This document shows positions 43,999 to 56,694 of a DNA stretch of 64,000 nucleotides, in pieces. Location: assembly GCF_002994745.2 (NCBI RefSeq), contig NC_037093.1:8544400-8608399 (forward strand). Direction: 5' to 3'. This stretch comes from Rosa chinensis (taxonomy: Eukaryota; Streptophyta; Magnoliopsida; Rosales; Rosaceae). The notes beneath the pieces were generated by a model. That model was given only the letters and a program-made list of their open reading frames with translations. It was not told the DNA's origin and searched no databases. Positions within the stretch are counted from its first letter, which is position 1, and the number at the start of each line of letters is the position of its first letter. Both the position numbers and the translations under genes were made by a program.

Positions 43999-46900
43999 AG
44001 TGATGCTGTGGATGACAAGGGTTTGGCAACAAAGAAATAGACATGATGATAATAATGAAGAGTGACACAGAAAGGTCGGAGAGATATACGCATCAGCCAA
44101 AGGCAGGTCACTTAGGCCAGGCAAAGGTACACGTACAGTGAGAACTTCACTATTCTTCTCGCTTTTCTTTTCCTCCTTCTTCTTCTTTGTGATTTCTGCT
44201 TTTCTTTTTTTCTCATTTTCTTCGCGTCGCTTTCCTCTGAAAGTGGTTCACGTGGTTTCTCGATGACCCAGTCCCTTGTTAAATTATGAACTAGCCAACA
44301 TTATGCAGAGAGTGAATGTGCAGAAAGAGATTAGCAATCATAGCATTGATATTCTACAACTACGTACTACCTTGATATTTTCTGTATTAACAAGTGCATG
44401 CCCCAAAATTATGAGGGTCGAATGATCAGTTTATAGATTGTAAAGAACCACTTAAGCTAAGCTCAATAACGAACTCTAGTTACATAACTAGCGGACTCAA
44501 AAAGAGAGTCAATGAAGCTATGAAGGTAATCGCGCGCCCATCTCAAATTCAACCGAGTTGTCAAAAAAAAAGCCTCAAATTTGACTTGTAGGATTCATCT
44601 CACTCCGATCCTTAGAAGAAATTAATATTCCCAACTTTACCAGTGTTACTATTGCCAGGCCAAACCCTGCTTATTGCTAGTTGAATATTTGAGTTCGGTG
44701 AGATAGCAATAGCGTGGGTCGGTCTCCAAATTCCCATTTGGGTACCTTATTTAGATTTGGGCTGCACTAGATTGAAACATCTACCAAACCCAAAGAAGCC
44801 CAAGCCCAACTGATTGCCTCAAGACTTGGGCAACAGTGTTCTGGGATTTTTGTTTTTCCTTTTGTTGATGTGAATGTGACACACTTTTCATACTGAGGAC
44901 TGTCAAACCAGAGACCACAAGCAGCAGAACAAAGAAAGTAAAGAGACTGCAGACAATGACTTGAATAAGATCATTGGAATCTAGAGAAAACAAAAATCAT
45001 GATGTAATAAGATAAAAGGAGTAGTATATGTGCAAGCTGGGAGAGTTCAATGGAAAACAATCTTCCCTAACTGCAGCAGTCATACTTGAACCAAATATAA
45101 GTCAATTTTGGATTTAACTGTTCATGTGCCTAATTAATATCTTGGCTGGACCAAGTGCAATGTTATAAACTTGCTTACTAGGTCACCCAATACTCAACTG
45201 CTTTGCCACCTGCAAATATTTTACACCAAATTGCAATGCAACTTTGAACCCAAATAAAATCAACTTTGATGGATTTTCAGTCATTGCCAAGATGCTTCTC
45301 ATATGGTTAGACCACCAAACATGAATCATCATTAGCAATCTCACATTGTTTGGACTTTAGATCATAAACTAATGAAGATTTAATTATTACAAATAGGGAA
45401 AAATGAACTCACTTTTGGTCATTAAAGAAAGATGTTTAAAAGGCAGACCTTTTTCACATACATTTTTAAACAACCGCGCAGTCTACATGAACTAATTTTG
45501 GATCAAAAGGTGTTTGTGGTAAGTGGTAACCACCATATAGCAGTTGTGAGAGGTTTATGTTTGGTATGGAGGTGTCTATGAATGGAAAGTCAACTACCCC
45601 TTTTTTATTCTTGTATTTGAGCTTTAAAATATCCTCATCTCCTTTTTATATATCAATCACTGCATGCATCTCCCTCTCACCACAACATTGCACTATTCAT
45701 TGAATCCAAGATAACAATTGGGACCTGAAGAAAGACATAGAATGTTGCAGTACTAGTTAAATGGAACTGAAAGTTTCAAGGCAAGAAAAATGAGATCTTG
45801 ATCCAACCATCCCATACATCCCCTAACAAACTATTGACTGCTGAAAGATATTCTAGCTTTGTGTTTACTTCAGCATTATTGTTCTTAGTCTAACCCTATT
45901 AAAGAACACTAAATCCTAGTGGTACCCTTCATTCCTCCTCCCTTCTTCTTCCTTTTTTCTGTGGCAAGTGGAACCCTTCATTCTTAACAAACTATTCAAA
46001 AAGAATAAAACTTCAATGGATAATCAGAGTTGATGACAAACTCATCAATCACTAAAATATTAGTGGGCAAGGTTTTCATTGCCTAACTATTCCATGCCCT
46101 TGTTTGATTTGGTCATCTATTGCCTGATGTCACTAGCCTGCAAAATATGCAGACAGATAAAACCAAGAGAAGCAAAACACTGAAAATACTAGTTATATTT
46201 AGCTGATGATGCAGATTTTCCAGTTCAATCTTGTGGGTAGACTGCAGAGGCATCAAAATTGAACATAAATATAGAAAATAAGCATGAAAGTGAAGTTCTA
46301 ATTAGTAGTTTAAATGGGAAATTGTGGGAGTCTAATTAGACTATTCAAGTTGTGAAAAGGAATCATGTGCGCCAAAACATGATGGCTTCCAGTCTTCTCA
46401 TTTCTTCCAAGTTTCTATTGACTTTCCTTTCTTGAACGTCCACTCTGCACTCATTAAGCAGTCAACTTACTATTAAATAATTATTAATGAGTTAATCCTG
46501 CATACGATTAATACCTTCTAGTATTCTGAAAACGGTAATCTAAAGGAAGAAGAAATGAAGCCAATTCAAAGACTAATCCTAGCCTCCTGGTCTTTTAGTG
46601 ATTTTCCATTTAATACTTGAATACTACGTGTCAATATTTTTCAAAGATATAGTACTTTTCAACTTATCCTTAAGTGAAGTTATCTAAATAATGCATGTAC
46701 ATATTTTCTTTCCTCATTACATGTCCGGTATTTTACTAACTTACACCTCTTTCTTACTAATTTATTATGCAAAGGAAGTCCCTTTGAAAAAAAAAATATG
46801 CAAAGGCAGTTAAATACTTAAATGTGAATGACCAAATACAAGAGTCTTGAAGTATCTTCCAAGCAAGTACCTCAACAGAAAATGTTAATCAATTAGCATC

Positions 46901-49181
46901 TCTCTAAGTTGTAGTTAGTTAGTTTGGCACCTTAAGTTTGTACCATTAACTAACTTAATTAACATAATTAGTTTGCATGTTGTACGTGTAAGACAGGCGC
47001 GCGCACCTAAGCATGCATTTGTAATTTTGTATACACATAACCGCACGCAATGAACACAAAACATCTTCTTGAACTTGTCTTCTTTAATTCATTTGCTTCA
47101 CAGCATCTCTCTCCTTACTTCATCTTAAAAGTTAAAACTTTGCAAAGGAGGCAATCGAGCTCGGCCATGAAAGTCTATTTTGCGTGTATTATATCACACC
47201 ACATGATAAGTCTAAGCCTATAACCTTGCTACTGAGACAGCTGAAAAGCGATGATCATATCCTATTTTTAATACTATAACTAACAACTTGTAGACAACGA
47301 GAATCGAACTTATAAACTCTCACTTTGAAAAATATGAGACTTATGCCTGTGAAATGATAAACAAATAAGACTAGTGTATGTCTCCACTATCCTCGAGGCT
47401 TGGATGTACGGGAAACAGAAAGCGAGCTCTCAAGTCTCAACTCTCTTAATCAAATTCTTTGGTTGGTGATCGACCATGTAGGAGGTCCGTGAATTGACGG
47501 CGGCAGCCTAATGTCTAATGCATGTTGGCGTCAACGCAAGAACACCCGGAGCGAAGTTGCAAGGGGAAAGCGTGTTCCCCAAACTTCACATTAGTGCAAT
47601 TGTGCAATTAATCCTTGTTTTTTTTCATTCTCCTTACTCTATAGTCTGTACCACCATTTCTTATATAACCTATTGTAAATATAAACTATTATCTTATTAT
47701 TGTTGAGTTGGATGTCTTCACATAGTTGTCATACAACAAAGAGTACTCTAGTGACTCCGCAAAACGTTTAATTTTGAGTAATTAAGGGAATGATACTGCC
47801 AAAAGGAAACCCCGCATTTATCTCATTAAGATGAGAAAGAATCTACAAAATAATATGGGCGTTTGATAAAATGAAATAAATAAATATTTCATAAATTGAG
47901 AACAAGTTGAGACACGCATCTACTCATATTCAGTATCGTTAATCTTTTCATCATCCCAAAAACGTGAAAATGTGCATAACTTGATTGTATATCCATAAAA
48001 GATAATTATTGGCGAAAGGAAAAACCAAAAGAACTAAACTTTATCTCTAAGATAAGATTGATATTGATTTAATACCCACTGAAGAGAAGCTAGCTAGCTT
48101 ATTCGATCTGCACTCTTACCTGTAAACTTAATCTCAGAGACAGATTAAGGCACAAGGGAAGCGGGACTTTTTCTTGATTGATTAGTGAAGGGAAAGAACA
48201 TCTCACTTAAATTAAGAACCAAAGTATAATTGTCAAGCTTAGGCCGCGTTTGGAGGAAGCACCTTGAGCCACACGGCACACTTAGGCCATTGAGCATTCA
48301 CACTTGAACAAAGAGTGGACTACCACTACAAGTCTAACTATATCAAAATCTTAATTAAAAACCATTAATTCAGCTACGCATCTTTTCACTACGTACGTAC
48401 GCTATGTATAAGTATGGACGTCTTCAAATATACGTATGCTCCATAACTAAGAAAACCACTCACGCAGTCACGCTACTCAAAGAGAGAGCTAGCTAAGATA
48501 GGTTTTCATTTTTGGGTCTACCTCTGGTTTCTATTTTGCAAAACTTTATCAAAACCATATAAAATCCATGTGATTTTACACTCTTTGACATGATAAAGTA
48601 TATAAAATTAATACAGTGGGTACAAGTAACCAAATTTATTAGATTAAACGACGAAGTGTTCTAAGCCACGCAAAGGCCTATTGAAATATGGCTGTGGTGC
48701 AGTGTATTATGATTGCTAACATGTGCATTAAAGGCATGAACCACATGGGAGGCGAGAGGCTTCTCTGTTTCATCGGCAACTCGATCTATAATGCACCACT
48801 CACTCAAACCCTACACTAACATGGTCTCCCTACGTACTTCACGCATCAAGCGTAGATCCGTACATCACACCCCTTTAGATGTTAATCGATAAACAAATAC
48901 GATAGTCAAATTCCAATAAGAACCTAACGAAACTAATATGCAGCTAGACCAAATGATTATGGTCGTCCTACGTACCTTGAGTCGAGTGAATTGGTAATGG
49001 GGTGTAGAGCAACAATGAACAAATTGAACCCATACCCAAAATCGAATCAAAGAACCAACACGATGATTTTCACAAGAACGAAACGAACCAATGAAATTAA
49101 ATTCTATGTACACCACCCCCAATTGATAGAACACACTACTACAAACATTTCTGTAATTCACCAAATACATATAGTCCAAAT

Positions 49182-49931
49182 TCACTCAGGCCCCAATGTC
49201 AGACGCGGCTTCTTCTCCGGCATCGGACTCTGCACCTCCTCCTGCTCGGCGGAGGCTTGAGTACTCTTCTTCTTGTCGAACCCGGTCCACACTTGTAGCA
49301 CTTCCGGCTCAGCAGGCAAGTTCAGGTCGAGTACGAACCCACGCTGGCTCTGAGTCTGGCACTGGCCGTGGCTGGAGGATCCACCGCCGCCTTCGGAAAC
49401 AGTCGTGACGGCGCTGTTGGCGGTGCTGCTGCCACCGTCGTAGTGGCAGCGCTTGTGTCCTCCCAAGGCCTGCCCGGTCGGGAAGCACTTGTGGCAGATG
49501 GAGCACTCGTGGGTCCTCCCACCACTCGCGGCGGTGACAGCGGGGATTTCAGTCTTGACGGTGGCGGTTACGGCGGCGGAGACGGCGGAGACGGCGGAGG
49601 TGGCGTCAGACTTACGGTGGCTAGCCTTGTGGCCCCCAAGAGCCTGGTAGGAGCCGAAAGTCTTGCTGCAGACAACACACCTGTAAGAAGCAGCAGGGGG
49701 ATGCGGCGGCAGTTGGGCGGTGGTGTCGGTGGCGTTGGTGGTGCCGCCACGAGCAAGCAAGAGAAGACAGAAAGCCATGTACTCCTCTTCGGAAAGCGAG
49801 TCCTCGAAGCGCGGCCTCTTGGAGCGCTTACGTTTCGCGGCGAGGTGGTGGTTCATGTTGCGGTTAGGCTCCGCCTCTTCGAAGCCGCCGAGAGAGGCGG
49901 TGTTTGGGGAGTTGAGAGCCTGCAAGGCCAT
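49182..49931 (-). CDS. C2H2 zinc-finger repressor, ZAT10/STZ type
   Basis: Single exon, 249 residues, start at 49931. A basic nuclear signal KRKRSKRPR (33-41) precedes the L-box [16 protein letters not shown] (48-63). Two plant-type C2H2 fingers follow: C85/C88/H101/H105 and C143/C146/H159/H163, each with the plant hallmark QALGGH in its recognition helix. An EAR repressor motif LDLNLP is at 201-206. This order defines the C1-2i class (ZAT10/STZ, AZF, ZAT6, SCOF1), nuclear transcriptional repressors induced by salt, cold, drought and abscisic acid. Length and lack of introns fit the class. The coding region is GC-rich compared with its flanks, which explains the many long shadow frames. Which ZAT or AZF member it corresponds to cannot be fixed by eye. 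No defects seen. Confidence 0.95.
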   Translation of the reverse strand: MALQALNSPNTASLGGFEEAEPNRNMNHHLAAKRKRSKRPRFEDSLSEEEYMAFCLLLLARGGTTNATDTTAQLPPHPPAASYRCVVCSKTFGSYQALGGHKASHRKSDATSAVSAVSAAVTATVKTEIPAVTAASGGRTHECSICHKCFPTGQALGGHKRCHYDGGSSTANSAVTTVSEGGGGSSSHGQCQTQSQRGFVLDLNLPAEPEVLQVWTGFDKKKSTQASAEQEEVQSPMPEKKPRLTLGPE

Positions 49932-50042
49932 GACAGATTAAAATAAAGCTTTGAAAAATTGATTGATGAAATGGAGTTGTTACCCAATTGGGTTGTTGTT
50001 GTTGTGAGATGGAATGGGTTGGAGGAGAGAGAGGGCGTAGGG

Positions 50043-50049
50043 TTATATA
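50043..50049 (-). promoter_or_regulatory. Candidate TATA box of the zinc-finger gene
   Basis: TATATAA on the minus strand, 112 bp upstream of the ATG, followed by a CT-rich leader. Position and sequence suit a plant core promoter. Confidence 0.6.
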
Positions 50050-50099
50050 GGGAGAGAAAGAGAGGGGAGGAGTGACTAGTGAGGTCGGTCAACTAAGCA

Positions 50100-51098
50100 A
50101 AAGAAAGGAGGTGTGGAGTGGGAGTGGTGGGAGGGATAGAGATGCGGTGACTGAAAGGGAGGGGGGTTCTAGTTTAATTTCGAGGACTTTTTCCAGGTCA
50201 AAACAATGGTACGCCTGCTCTTTCACAACTCACTCACAGTAATATACTACTCTGCTTTGCGTGTAAAGCACGCTTCCAGCTTCAGCTACTGGTTTTCTCT
50301 GCTATTTTTTTACTTTGTACGGAAGCCAAAGTACTGCCCTTACTGTCACGGTTTTGACCGTGCCTTGCCTAGAATGGACGGTGCAGAGTTCTCCATGTAC
50401 TTGGAAAGCTCTTACTTGGAAGGCAAGTAATTGCCTGAAATTTTACCTTTTCTTTTCTTTGCTTTGCTATTAAGAGTGTTGTTGTTGCTACTTTGGTAAA
50501 TGTTTGCTACATGGTGGTTTTGATTTGTGGATAGTTTTGTTATGGATGGTTTTTGATGCTATCTGGGTTTTGGAAAATCCTGGATTCGCTCATGCGTTTG
50601 ATAGATTCAAGCAAAGCCATCCGTAAGAAATCGCTTTTATTCGGTCAGTTAAAGCGAGAGATGGATTCGATTTGAACGAGCGGAGGATAGGGAATCCTTT
50701 ACTGATAAGATTATTTATCATCGGATCAGAAACTTGATTTACGCTTCTCTTTTGCTAAGAAAGTATGGCTACTAGTTTGCCTTCGAAAGATAGTGATCGA
50801 GTCAGGCGCTTTTACATAATGATTTTTTATTTATGAATATTTTTTGATATTATCCCATATCTGGAAAATCTCCAATTTGCTCTTATTTTTTAGTGAGCAC
50901 AAGCAAAAACCATTTGAAGGGAATCGCTTTTGGTCTGTTCGTTAAAACTAAAAATGAATTTTGTTTTGATGAGTAGAGGAGATGAGATCCATTACGAATA
51001 ATAAAAACATTATTTATCATCAAATCTGGGTTACGGTTTTGTTCACAATTAGCCAAAAAAAAAATTATTTCTATCAGTTAAAGCTAAAATTGACTTTC
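50100..51098. other. Upstream intergenic DNA of the zinc-finger gene
   Basis: Contains the presumed promoter. A GAATCGCTTTT(A/G)-type block occurs twice (near 50625 and 50920), with the surrounding text partly repeated (TCGGTCAGTTAAAGC / TCTGTTCGTTAAAAC), suggesting an old direct duplication. No gene seen. Confidence 0.45.
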
Positions 51099-51396
51099 AG
51101 AGCAACTCCAACAGATTCCCTATATTTTGATTTTTCTCTACTTTAGGGGAAAATGAGTCTCTTTTGCTCCAACAGATTCCCTATAACTATCTCTATTTTA
51201 GGGAAAGTGGAGGAGAGAGAAAACCAAATTTCCTATATTTACAGCAAACTCCAAAATTTTAAAGAATAATATGAAAATTTTATAGATTACTGTAAACTAG
51301 GGAATCTGTTGGAGTTAGAGAAGAAAAATAGGCTAAAAGTTTGACTTTTGCTTCCCTATAATATAAAAATTATAAGGAAGCTGTTGGAGCTGCTCT
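51099..51396. mobile_element. MITE, about 300 bp
   Basis: The ends AGAGCAACTCCAACAG and CTGTTGGAGCTGCTCT are inverted repeats with one mismatch. Internal copies of TCCAACAGATTCCCTATA and its complement are also present. AT-rich and non-coding. No clear TSD, so the superfamily is open. Confidence 0.75.
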
Positions 51397-52226
51397 CATA
51401 ACATTTGGATGAGGATCGAATCTCTATTAAATTCATTACAGCTAGCAAAATCCTCAACGGATCAGAAATTGGGATTCTACTTATATTTACAATCAATTCA
51501 AGTAAATTTTTGCTTTTGAAATAAATAGTTTTATTTATTTTGATTAAAGAAAAACCTGATTTCATAAAATCGGGACAATGAGTAATATTAAATCCTTTAC
51601 AGTTGAGAATCTTCTCATCAGTGCCGGCCCTGAGGCTAGGCGAAGCAGGCCCAAGCCTAGGGCCTCATATTTTAGGGGCCTCAAAAATTTTTATTATGTA
51701 GGCCTGCAGAAAAAAAAAAAAAAAAAAAAAAGAATCAATCTAAACCACTTTGTGTCTTCGTACACGCAACATGACCCTCTGTTTTCAATACTTCCATAGT
51801 TCCATCAGATTGAGACGCAAAGCAGTAGAGAGGAGATGATTTTCCTCTTTCTAAGTTCAAGTTTTTGAAGCTCTTTCTCAATCCAAGACAAAAATCCAAT
51901 TATGATTGAACATCTCAGAAGGTTTCCTCGGTGGCTATCGAAAATCCAATTGTGATTGAGAGGATCAGATGAAAAAGTAAATTCAAGAGACTGAAGAGTT
52001 GATTTTATCTTCCAAAAACGCAAAAAGGTAAGATCTTTGAAGGTTTTTATTTTCGATTTTGAAGAAATTTTGGTTTTTTCGTTCTCTATTTGTGTTTTTG
52101 ATGCTCTTGGCCTCTTGTATTCCATTCCTTTTCAATTTTGGTTTGAAACATGTAATTATGAAATCATGATTTATAACATTTATTGAAAATTTAAGACTTG
52201 TGAACTATTTAATATATTGCAGAACA

Positions 52227-53610
52227 ATGAACAATGATTTTGTTGATACTGAAGATATGCATGTTGATACTGCCATCAAAGAATTGGAACGTCTTCTTTC
52301 CTTTCTTCAAAAGTTTAGAGAAACTGGATTTGAGGAGTCCTTGATTGAAGCTAAAGAGATTGCAAGTGAGATGGGGATTGAACCGGTATTCATGGAAAAA
52401 CGGACAATTCACAAAAAGAGACAATTTGGTGAAAGCTCTAGCGAAGCGGTGACACAATCAGCTGCAGAATCCTTTAAAGTCAATTATTTTCTCTACATAG
52501 TTGATCAAGCTATTTCTTCATTCAAAACCAGGTTAGCACAATTTCATTCAAATTTAATATAATCAGTTAATGAGCATGATGTTTTGAGCAAGCTGATGAT
52601 CATGTAACTGGTCACGTAACTGACCATGTAACTGACCAAGTAACTGTAACTGGTCATGTAACTGGTCACGTAACTGACCATGTCACTGACCAAGTAACTG
52701 GTCATGTAACTGGTCACGTAACTGACCATGTCACTGACCAAGTAACTGGTCATGTAACTGGTCACGTAACTGACCATGTAATTGACCATGTCACCGACCA
52801 AGTAACTGTAACTGGTCATGTAACTGGTCAAGTAACTGACCATGTCACTGACCAAGTAACTGTAACTGGTCATGTAACTGGTCACGTAACTGACCATGTC
52901 ACTGACCAAGTAACTGTGAGCACACTCTTGTATTACAAGATCATAGCTGTGAGTTTCTTCAAATTGAACAACTCTGTACCTACCACTTGATTTATCCAAC
53001 TTAATGATATCTAAGCAGATTATAGCAAAGAGAATCCAAGCAGAGAAGCCGTTGTTTTGGGTGAGACATGTTTATATAGTTTATTGAACTTCATCTTCTT
53101 CTTTTTTTCTAAACCAGGTTTGAGCAATTTAAGACTTTTGAAGAGAATTTTGGGCTTTTGTTTGATTTGGACAAGTTAAGGTCTGCAGATAGAGATAGTT
53201 TGAAGAGTTTTTGTGCTAACCTTACAAATTTATTGAAGCATGGCGAGATTTCTGATCTTAATGAAGATGATCTATATCATGACTTACGAATGTTGAGTGA
53301 AGATTTACCCAATGAAACAAAAAGAGCTATTGATGTGTTGAATTACATAAAAGAAGTTGATGGCTGTTATCCAAATGCTTGGATTGCTTATAGGATTTTG
53401 CTAACTATACCAGTCACAGTTGCCTCTGCAGAAAGAAGTTTTTCAAAGTTGAAATTGATCAAATCTTACCTTCGGTCTACTATGTCACAAGAGAGATTGA
53501 GTGGTTTGGCTATGATATCTATTGAAAAAGATATTGTTGGAAAACTTGATTATGTAAATTTGATTAGTACCTTTGCATCTAAAAATGCAAGACGAGTCAT
53601 ATTTCAGTGA
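52227..53610 (+). pseudogene. C-terminal part of a hAT transposase
   Basis: Exon A runs from ATG 52227 (just after a TTGCAG acceptor) to 52531, and exon B from 53118 to the TGA at 53608-53610. The junction ACCAG|GTTAGC ... AACCAG|GTTTGAG splits an arginine codon in phase and gives FKTRFEQFKTFEENFGLLF. Exon A has KIEPVF-type wording (GIEPVFMEKRTIHKKRQFGE) and exon B the hAT dimerisation domain (IPVTVASAERSFSKLKLIKS, then YLRSTMSQERLSGLAMISIE). This is the TTF-type/ZMYM-like hAT group common in plants. The N-terminal zinc finger and the catalytic front part are absent. A donor at 52031 (AAAAAG|GTAAGA) suggests a leader exon spliced to exon A, so a short in-frame protein of about 265 residues could still be expressed. 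Confidence 0.85.
52595..52920. repeat. Minisatellite of 12-bp units in the hAT intron
   Basis: Units of the form GTAACTGGTCAT, GTAACTGGTCAC, GTAACTGACCAT and GTCACTGACCAA alternate, giving a higher-order period near 48 bp with occasional 6-bp offsets. GGTCA and TGACC words alternate, so the single strand can form hairpins. The repeat lies wholly in the 586-bp intron and also creates the repetitive minus-strand ORF at 52544-52999. Confidence 0.92.
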
Positions 53611-53724
53611 TACTTTGAAATTGGGATATTATTTTCTTTTGTAATGTTTGAGCATTTATTTTGGGGCCTCAAATTTTTTCCTGCCTTGAGCCTCTAAACT
53701 CACAGGGCCGGCCCTGCTTCTCAT

Positions 53725-56290
53725 CAGATCTTAACATCATAATTATGGTTCCGCCGCTGTTTGTAGTACAATTGGATGAGGGGGTGATATTAGATCAACA
53801 ATGGATCTTCCTCATCAAAGCTCGAATCATGTTTCCGTTGAGGTTTAGTATTTAGGAGAAATCTAGTGGAAAGAACCTAAAAGAAATAAACGTTTTTTTT
53901 GTTCGGTCACGGAAGGCCACGTTTTCTTTAGTATGATTTGGATTAATAGAAGATATTGAATCCATTACACATATTCTAAAAAAATAATAATAATCTATTA
54001 CACATAAATACTTTCTCATCAGATTTCAAAACCATTGTCCGGCCGGCGTTTACAATAATCTAGCCATTTTCATTTTGTTTTGGAAATACCTAACTTTAGT
54101 TTAGTCAATTAAATAGACAAGATAATCACATTCAATTCATTCATGGTTCCACTCCTATTTACCAAAAATATTATGAAGAAATATCTTCAGCTGTGTCATC
54201 AGATCTCAAAACCATGCATGTTTCGTCCGTGCTTACAATAAATCCAAGTAGAAAGAAACTCAAATAAAACACCTTTAGTTTTGTCATTTATATTAGAATC
54301 TCCTAGTTACGATTCTTGTAAACCATTATTCCGCTGAGGTTTACAAGAATCCCAAGCAATAAAAACCAATACAAAAATGCATGATATATACACTTAACCA
54401 AAGAAAACAATCTCTTAGCTCTTACGTCTTAGTTTATGTGGCGATAACCATGTTAAATAAAATTCTAAACAAACCATGCATTTCTAGTTGGTAACACGTT
54501 TGATCCACTACGTCTTGAGGAGTTTACGCTCATTCTAGTGCTCGATTCCATATTCTCTCTAGACGTTGCCACATTAGTCCCGATTGTTAAACGTTCTTGA
54601 CTTTCCAGGTCGTGATTCGTGAACTTTCTTTATGCTCGTTTTGGTGGTTTATGTTAGGTTGGCCTTCCCTTCTGGAAAGCCAGCGAAATCTTACGAGCAA
54701 ATCTGCATTATTAGCCACGTGTGTCATATCATTCCCCATGATTAAAGACTAATCAACCTCGTCATTTTCCAGAAAAAACCAACCTCCTTCGTCCCAACAC
54801 CAAGTTTACCAATGTGCCCCTCCCTCCCAGATTCCACTCGCAAGACTTGGACCGAGACTCTGGAGTCTGGATTCAAAGTTCAACAAAGTAAACGCTTCCC
54901 ACCACGGCGGCGTCGAGGGCATTTTGGTAAAATCGCCTTCGAGTGAGCTGAGCACAGTCAGTGGACTAAAAAGTTGGGTAAACACCGACGCGCGACTAAG
55001 CAAACCGTCGAGCGCACGACACGCAACGCGCTTATCTCCTCGTGAAGAGGACACGTGGCATGTTGTTTAGCGTTAAGTTCACATGCTTAAAGATGCTAAT
55101 TGACAAGCCATTATGCGATAACCCACATCAAGCCGTCCATTTGTTTTGGGGTTTAGGCTGAGAAGACGCCATGTGGAGGCTACTCGTGGTTCCCACTGTG
55201 TGGCGCCACGTAGTGCTTACTTCTCGTAGCTGAGCTTCCACTCTTCAAGTGGTTCATGAGAGATGGAATGGCCAAACTCTTGAGGGTTTGTGGACGTGAA
55301 ACACAATGAGGTACGTTGTTAGGTGAAAGGCTAAAAGATCTTCCCCAACTTCAAATGCATTACTTCTCTTAGTTTTAATTACTTTTTTTTCAATTTATTT
55401 GATAATTATATATACAAGACAGCGACGGATTCAAGAATTTTTCTTCTTAGAAGCAAGATGAAAAAGATTATAACACGACGTACTTTCTTTGCTCGAACCC
55501 ATTTATCTGGATTTTTCTTAAGCAACTCATCGAACATCATGTTTTATTATATTCTCATGCTTATGTTTTGCAAATCCGCAAACTTTTTTAATTTACAATT
55601 CATATGCATTTATGTTTTTCAATAACTAAACATTATGTTTGGATCATGAATAATCGCCTTTAATGACACCTCTTCAACCATCAACTACTAGTGGGTGAAG
55701 AGATCGACGTATTACAGACAGTTTTAAGTAGGTAGAAGTTTAGAGAGATAACTAAACTAGTGGTGTTAATTAAGTCAATAGAATCACCAACAAACACAGA
55801 GAAATGGAGGCATAACAGATTCAAAAGGGGCATGGAGGCACACGTAACTTGGTGGTCCAGAGTCGTAGACAGTGTGGCGTCAAACTTTGGCTCACTGAAT
55901 AACAAACACTAGCTTACGAGTTTAGACTAGTAGCAGTTGGTTTGATACACTTGTTATTATTCTTTGTATGTGATCAAATTAAGTGAAGGAAGGTACAAGT
56001 AAATACGGCTGCTGCTGATGAGGTCATGCCTCACATAATCACTCCCATTGGCGTATCATCACTTACTATTCTATCTACGAGTTTTAACTTCTATCAATTT
56101 TCAACTAGTTTCAAAATTTGTTGTGGAAATGATCAATTGAGACACTTCATGGAAGAAATTACTAGAACATATTGACTTTGGTGTATCCTTGTAGAAAGTG
56201 AGATATTACAGATTGGATGAAGGGTGGGAGATAGAGTTGGAGTAGTTTTAGCATCATATACTTTTCTTATAGGTATTATTTTATTTTCCA
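53725..56290. other. Intergenic DNA, no gene seen
   Basis: No recognisable gene. A GC-richer patch at 54780-55240 includes CACGTGGC and CACGTAGT words, which could be ABRE/G-box-like elements of a distant promoter, but no transcript unit is visible. A 'TCATCAGAT' word recurs near 53722, 54018 and 54197 with similar following text, suggesting an old tandem duplication of about 180 bp. Confidence 0.4.
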
Positions 56291-56295
56291 ATGTT

Positions 56296-56489
56296 TGTTA
56301 AAGTAAAATGACAATTGGAATTGGTTTACTCATTTCATTCATAACCCCTTTATATAGAGATATGATTACAACGGAAATATCAATTACATTGATGATACTA
56401 AATGCTGATTGAGTTGTGATTTGTAATTGCTTGATTCCCTCTTCGTCTGTTTCTTTGACGAAGGCACATAATATGTTTTTCCTTTAACA
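56296..56489 (-). repeat. 3' LTR of the minus-strand Copia
   Basis: 194 bp, bounded by TGTTAAAG and TTTAACA on the plus strand. It differs from the other LTR by six substitutions and no indels. Confidence 0.95.
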
Positions 56490-56502
56490 CTCCCCCTTGT
56501 GC
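56490..56502 (-). other. Polypurine tract of the minus-strand Copia
   Basis: On the minus strand GGCACAAGGGGGAG abuts the 3' LTR. This is the second-strand priming site, shared in sequence with the tract at 25274-25284. Confidence 0.85.
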
Positions 56503-56694
56503 CAAGTCAAAGACGAAATGGTGCATGAGTTATTGCCTCACTAAAAACCTTGCCAAGTAACAATAAAAACCCTGTGGGACAAAAATAAAACTTGGTCGAA
56601 GGAAAAGAGCACAACGCACCTTCTACATTTGAGAATGACATGTGTGTGTTAGACTCCCCCTGACGTCTACACCTCCCCCTGATCATTACATTAA

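Larger units (their letters stand above)
42688..49181. other. Long intergenic region, no gene seen
   Basis: About 6.5 kb without a supported gene. Poly-T runs occur near 42713 and 42763. A segment at 43340-43500 (a TATAAAAG-type box, then CTCTGTAATATTCATGATCAG and a CTCTTCTCTC tract) resembles the promoter part of an LTR, but no boundaries were found. A 70-codon minus-strand ORF at 44781-44993 with one hydrophobic segment is unrecognised and probably chance. A lone GGCCGCGTTTGG at 48242 resembles the end of the MITE at 25822. Confidence 0.45.
51619..53716 (+). mobile_element. hAT element, internally reduced, perfect TSD
   Basis: The left end CAGTGCCGGCCCTG and right end CAGGGCCGGCCCTG are near-perfect TIRs. 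A perfect 8-bp TSD, CTTCTCAT, lies at 51611-51618 and 53717-53724, as expected for hAT. Length is 2098 bp. The interior has two joined exons of a hAT transposase C-terminal part, a possible leader exon and a large minisatellite. The DNA-binding and most of the catalytic region are missing, so it cannot move on its own. Confidence 0.92.

Noticed and set aside
43792..44124. Arg/Glu-repeat proteins on the minus strand
   Set aside because: Produced by the (CT)n microsatellite at 43944-43995.
44781..44993. 70-codon minus-strand ORF with one hydrophobic segment
   Set aside because: No recognisable family, no promoter or splice context; probably chance.
47450..47600. GC-richer patch with GTTGGCGTCAACGC and GGGGAAAGCGTGTTCCCC palindromes
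   Set aside because: Considered as an rDNA or organelle fragment, but I could not match it to any; left within the intergenic entry.
49133..49150. CACTACTACAAAC near the zinc-finger stop codon, resembling a CACTA terminus
   Set aside because: No subterminal repeats and no partner end; a short chance match. The same applies to CACTACAATAA at about 7288 and 43103.
49196..49946. Long plus-strand frames opposite the zinc-finger gene, including one of 192 codons
   Set aside because: They are shadows of the GC-rich minus-strand coding sequence, with biased Gly/Val/Ala composition and no motifs.
52544..52999. 151-codon repetitive protein with SYLVSDMVSYVTSYMTSY-like units
   Set aside because: It is a read-through of the 12-bp minisatellite in the intron, on the strand opposite to the transposase.
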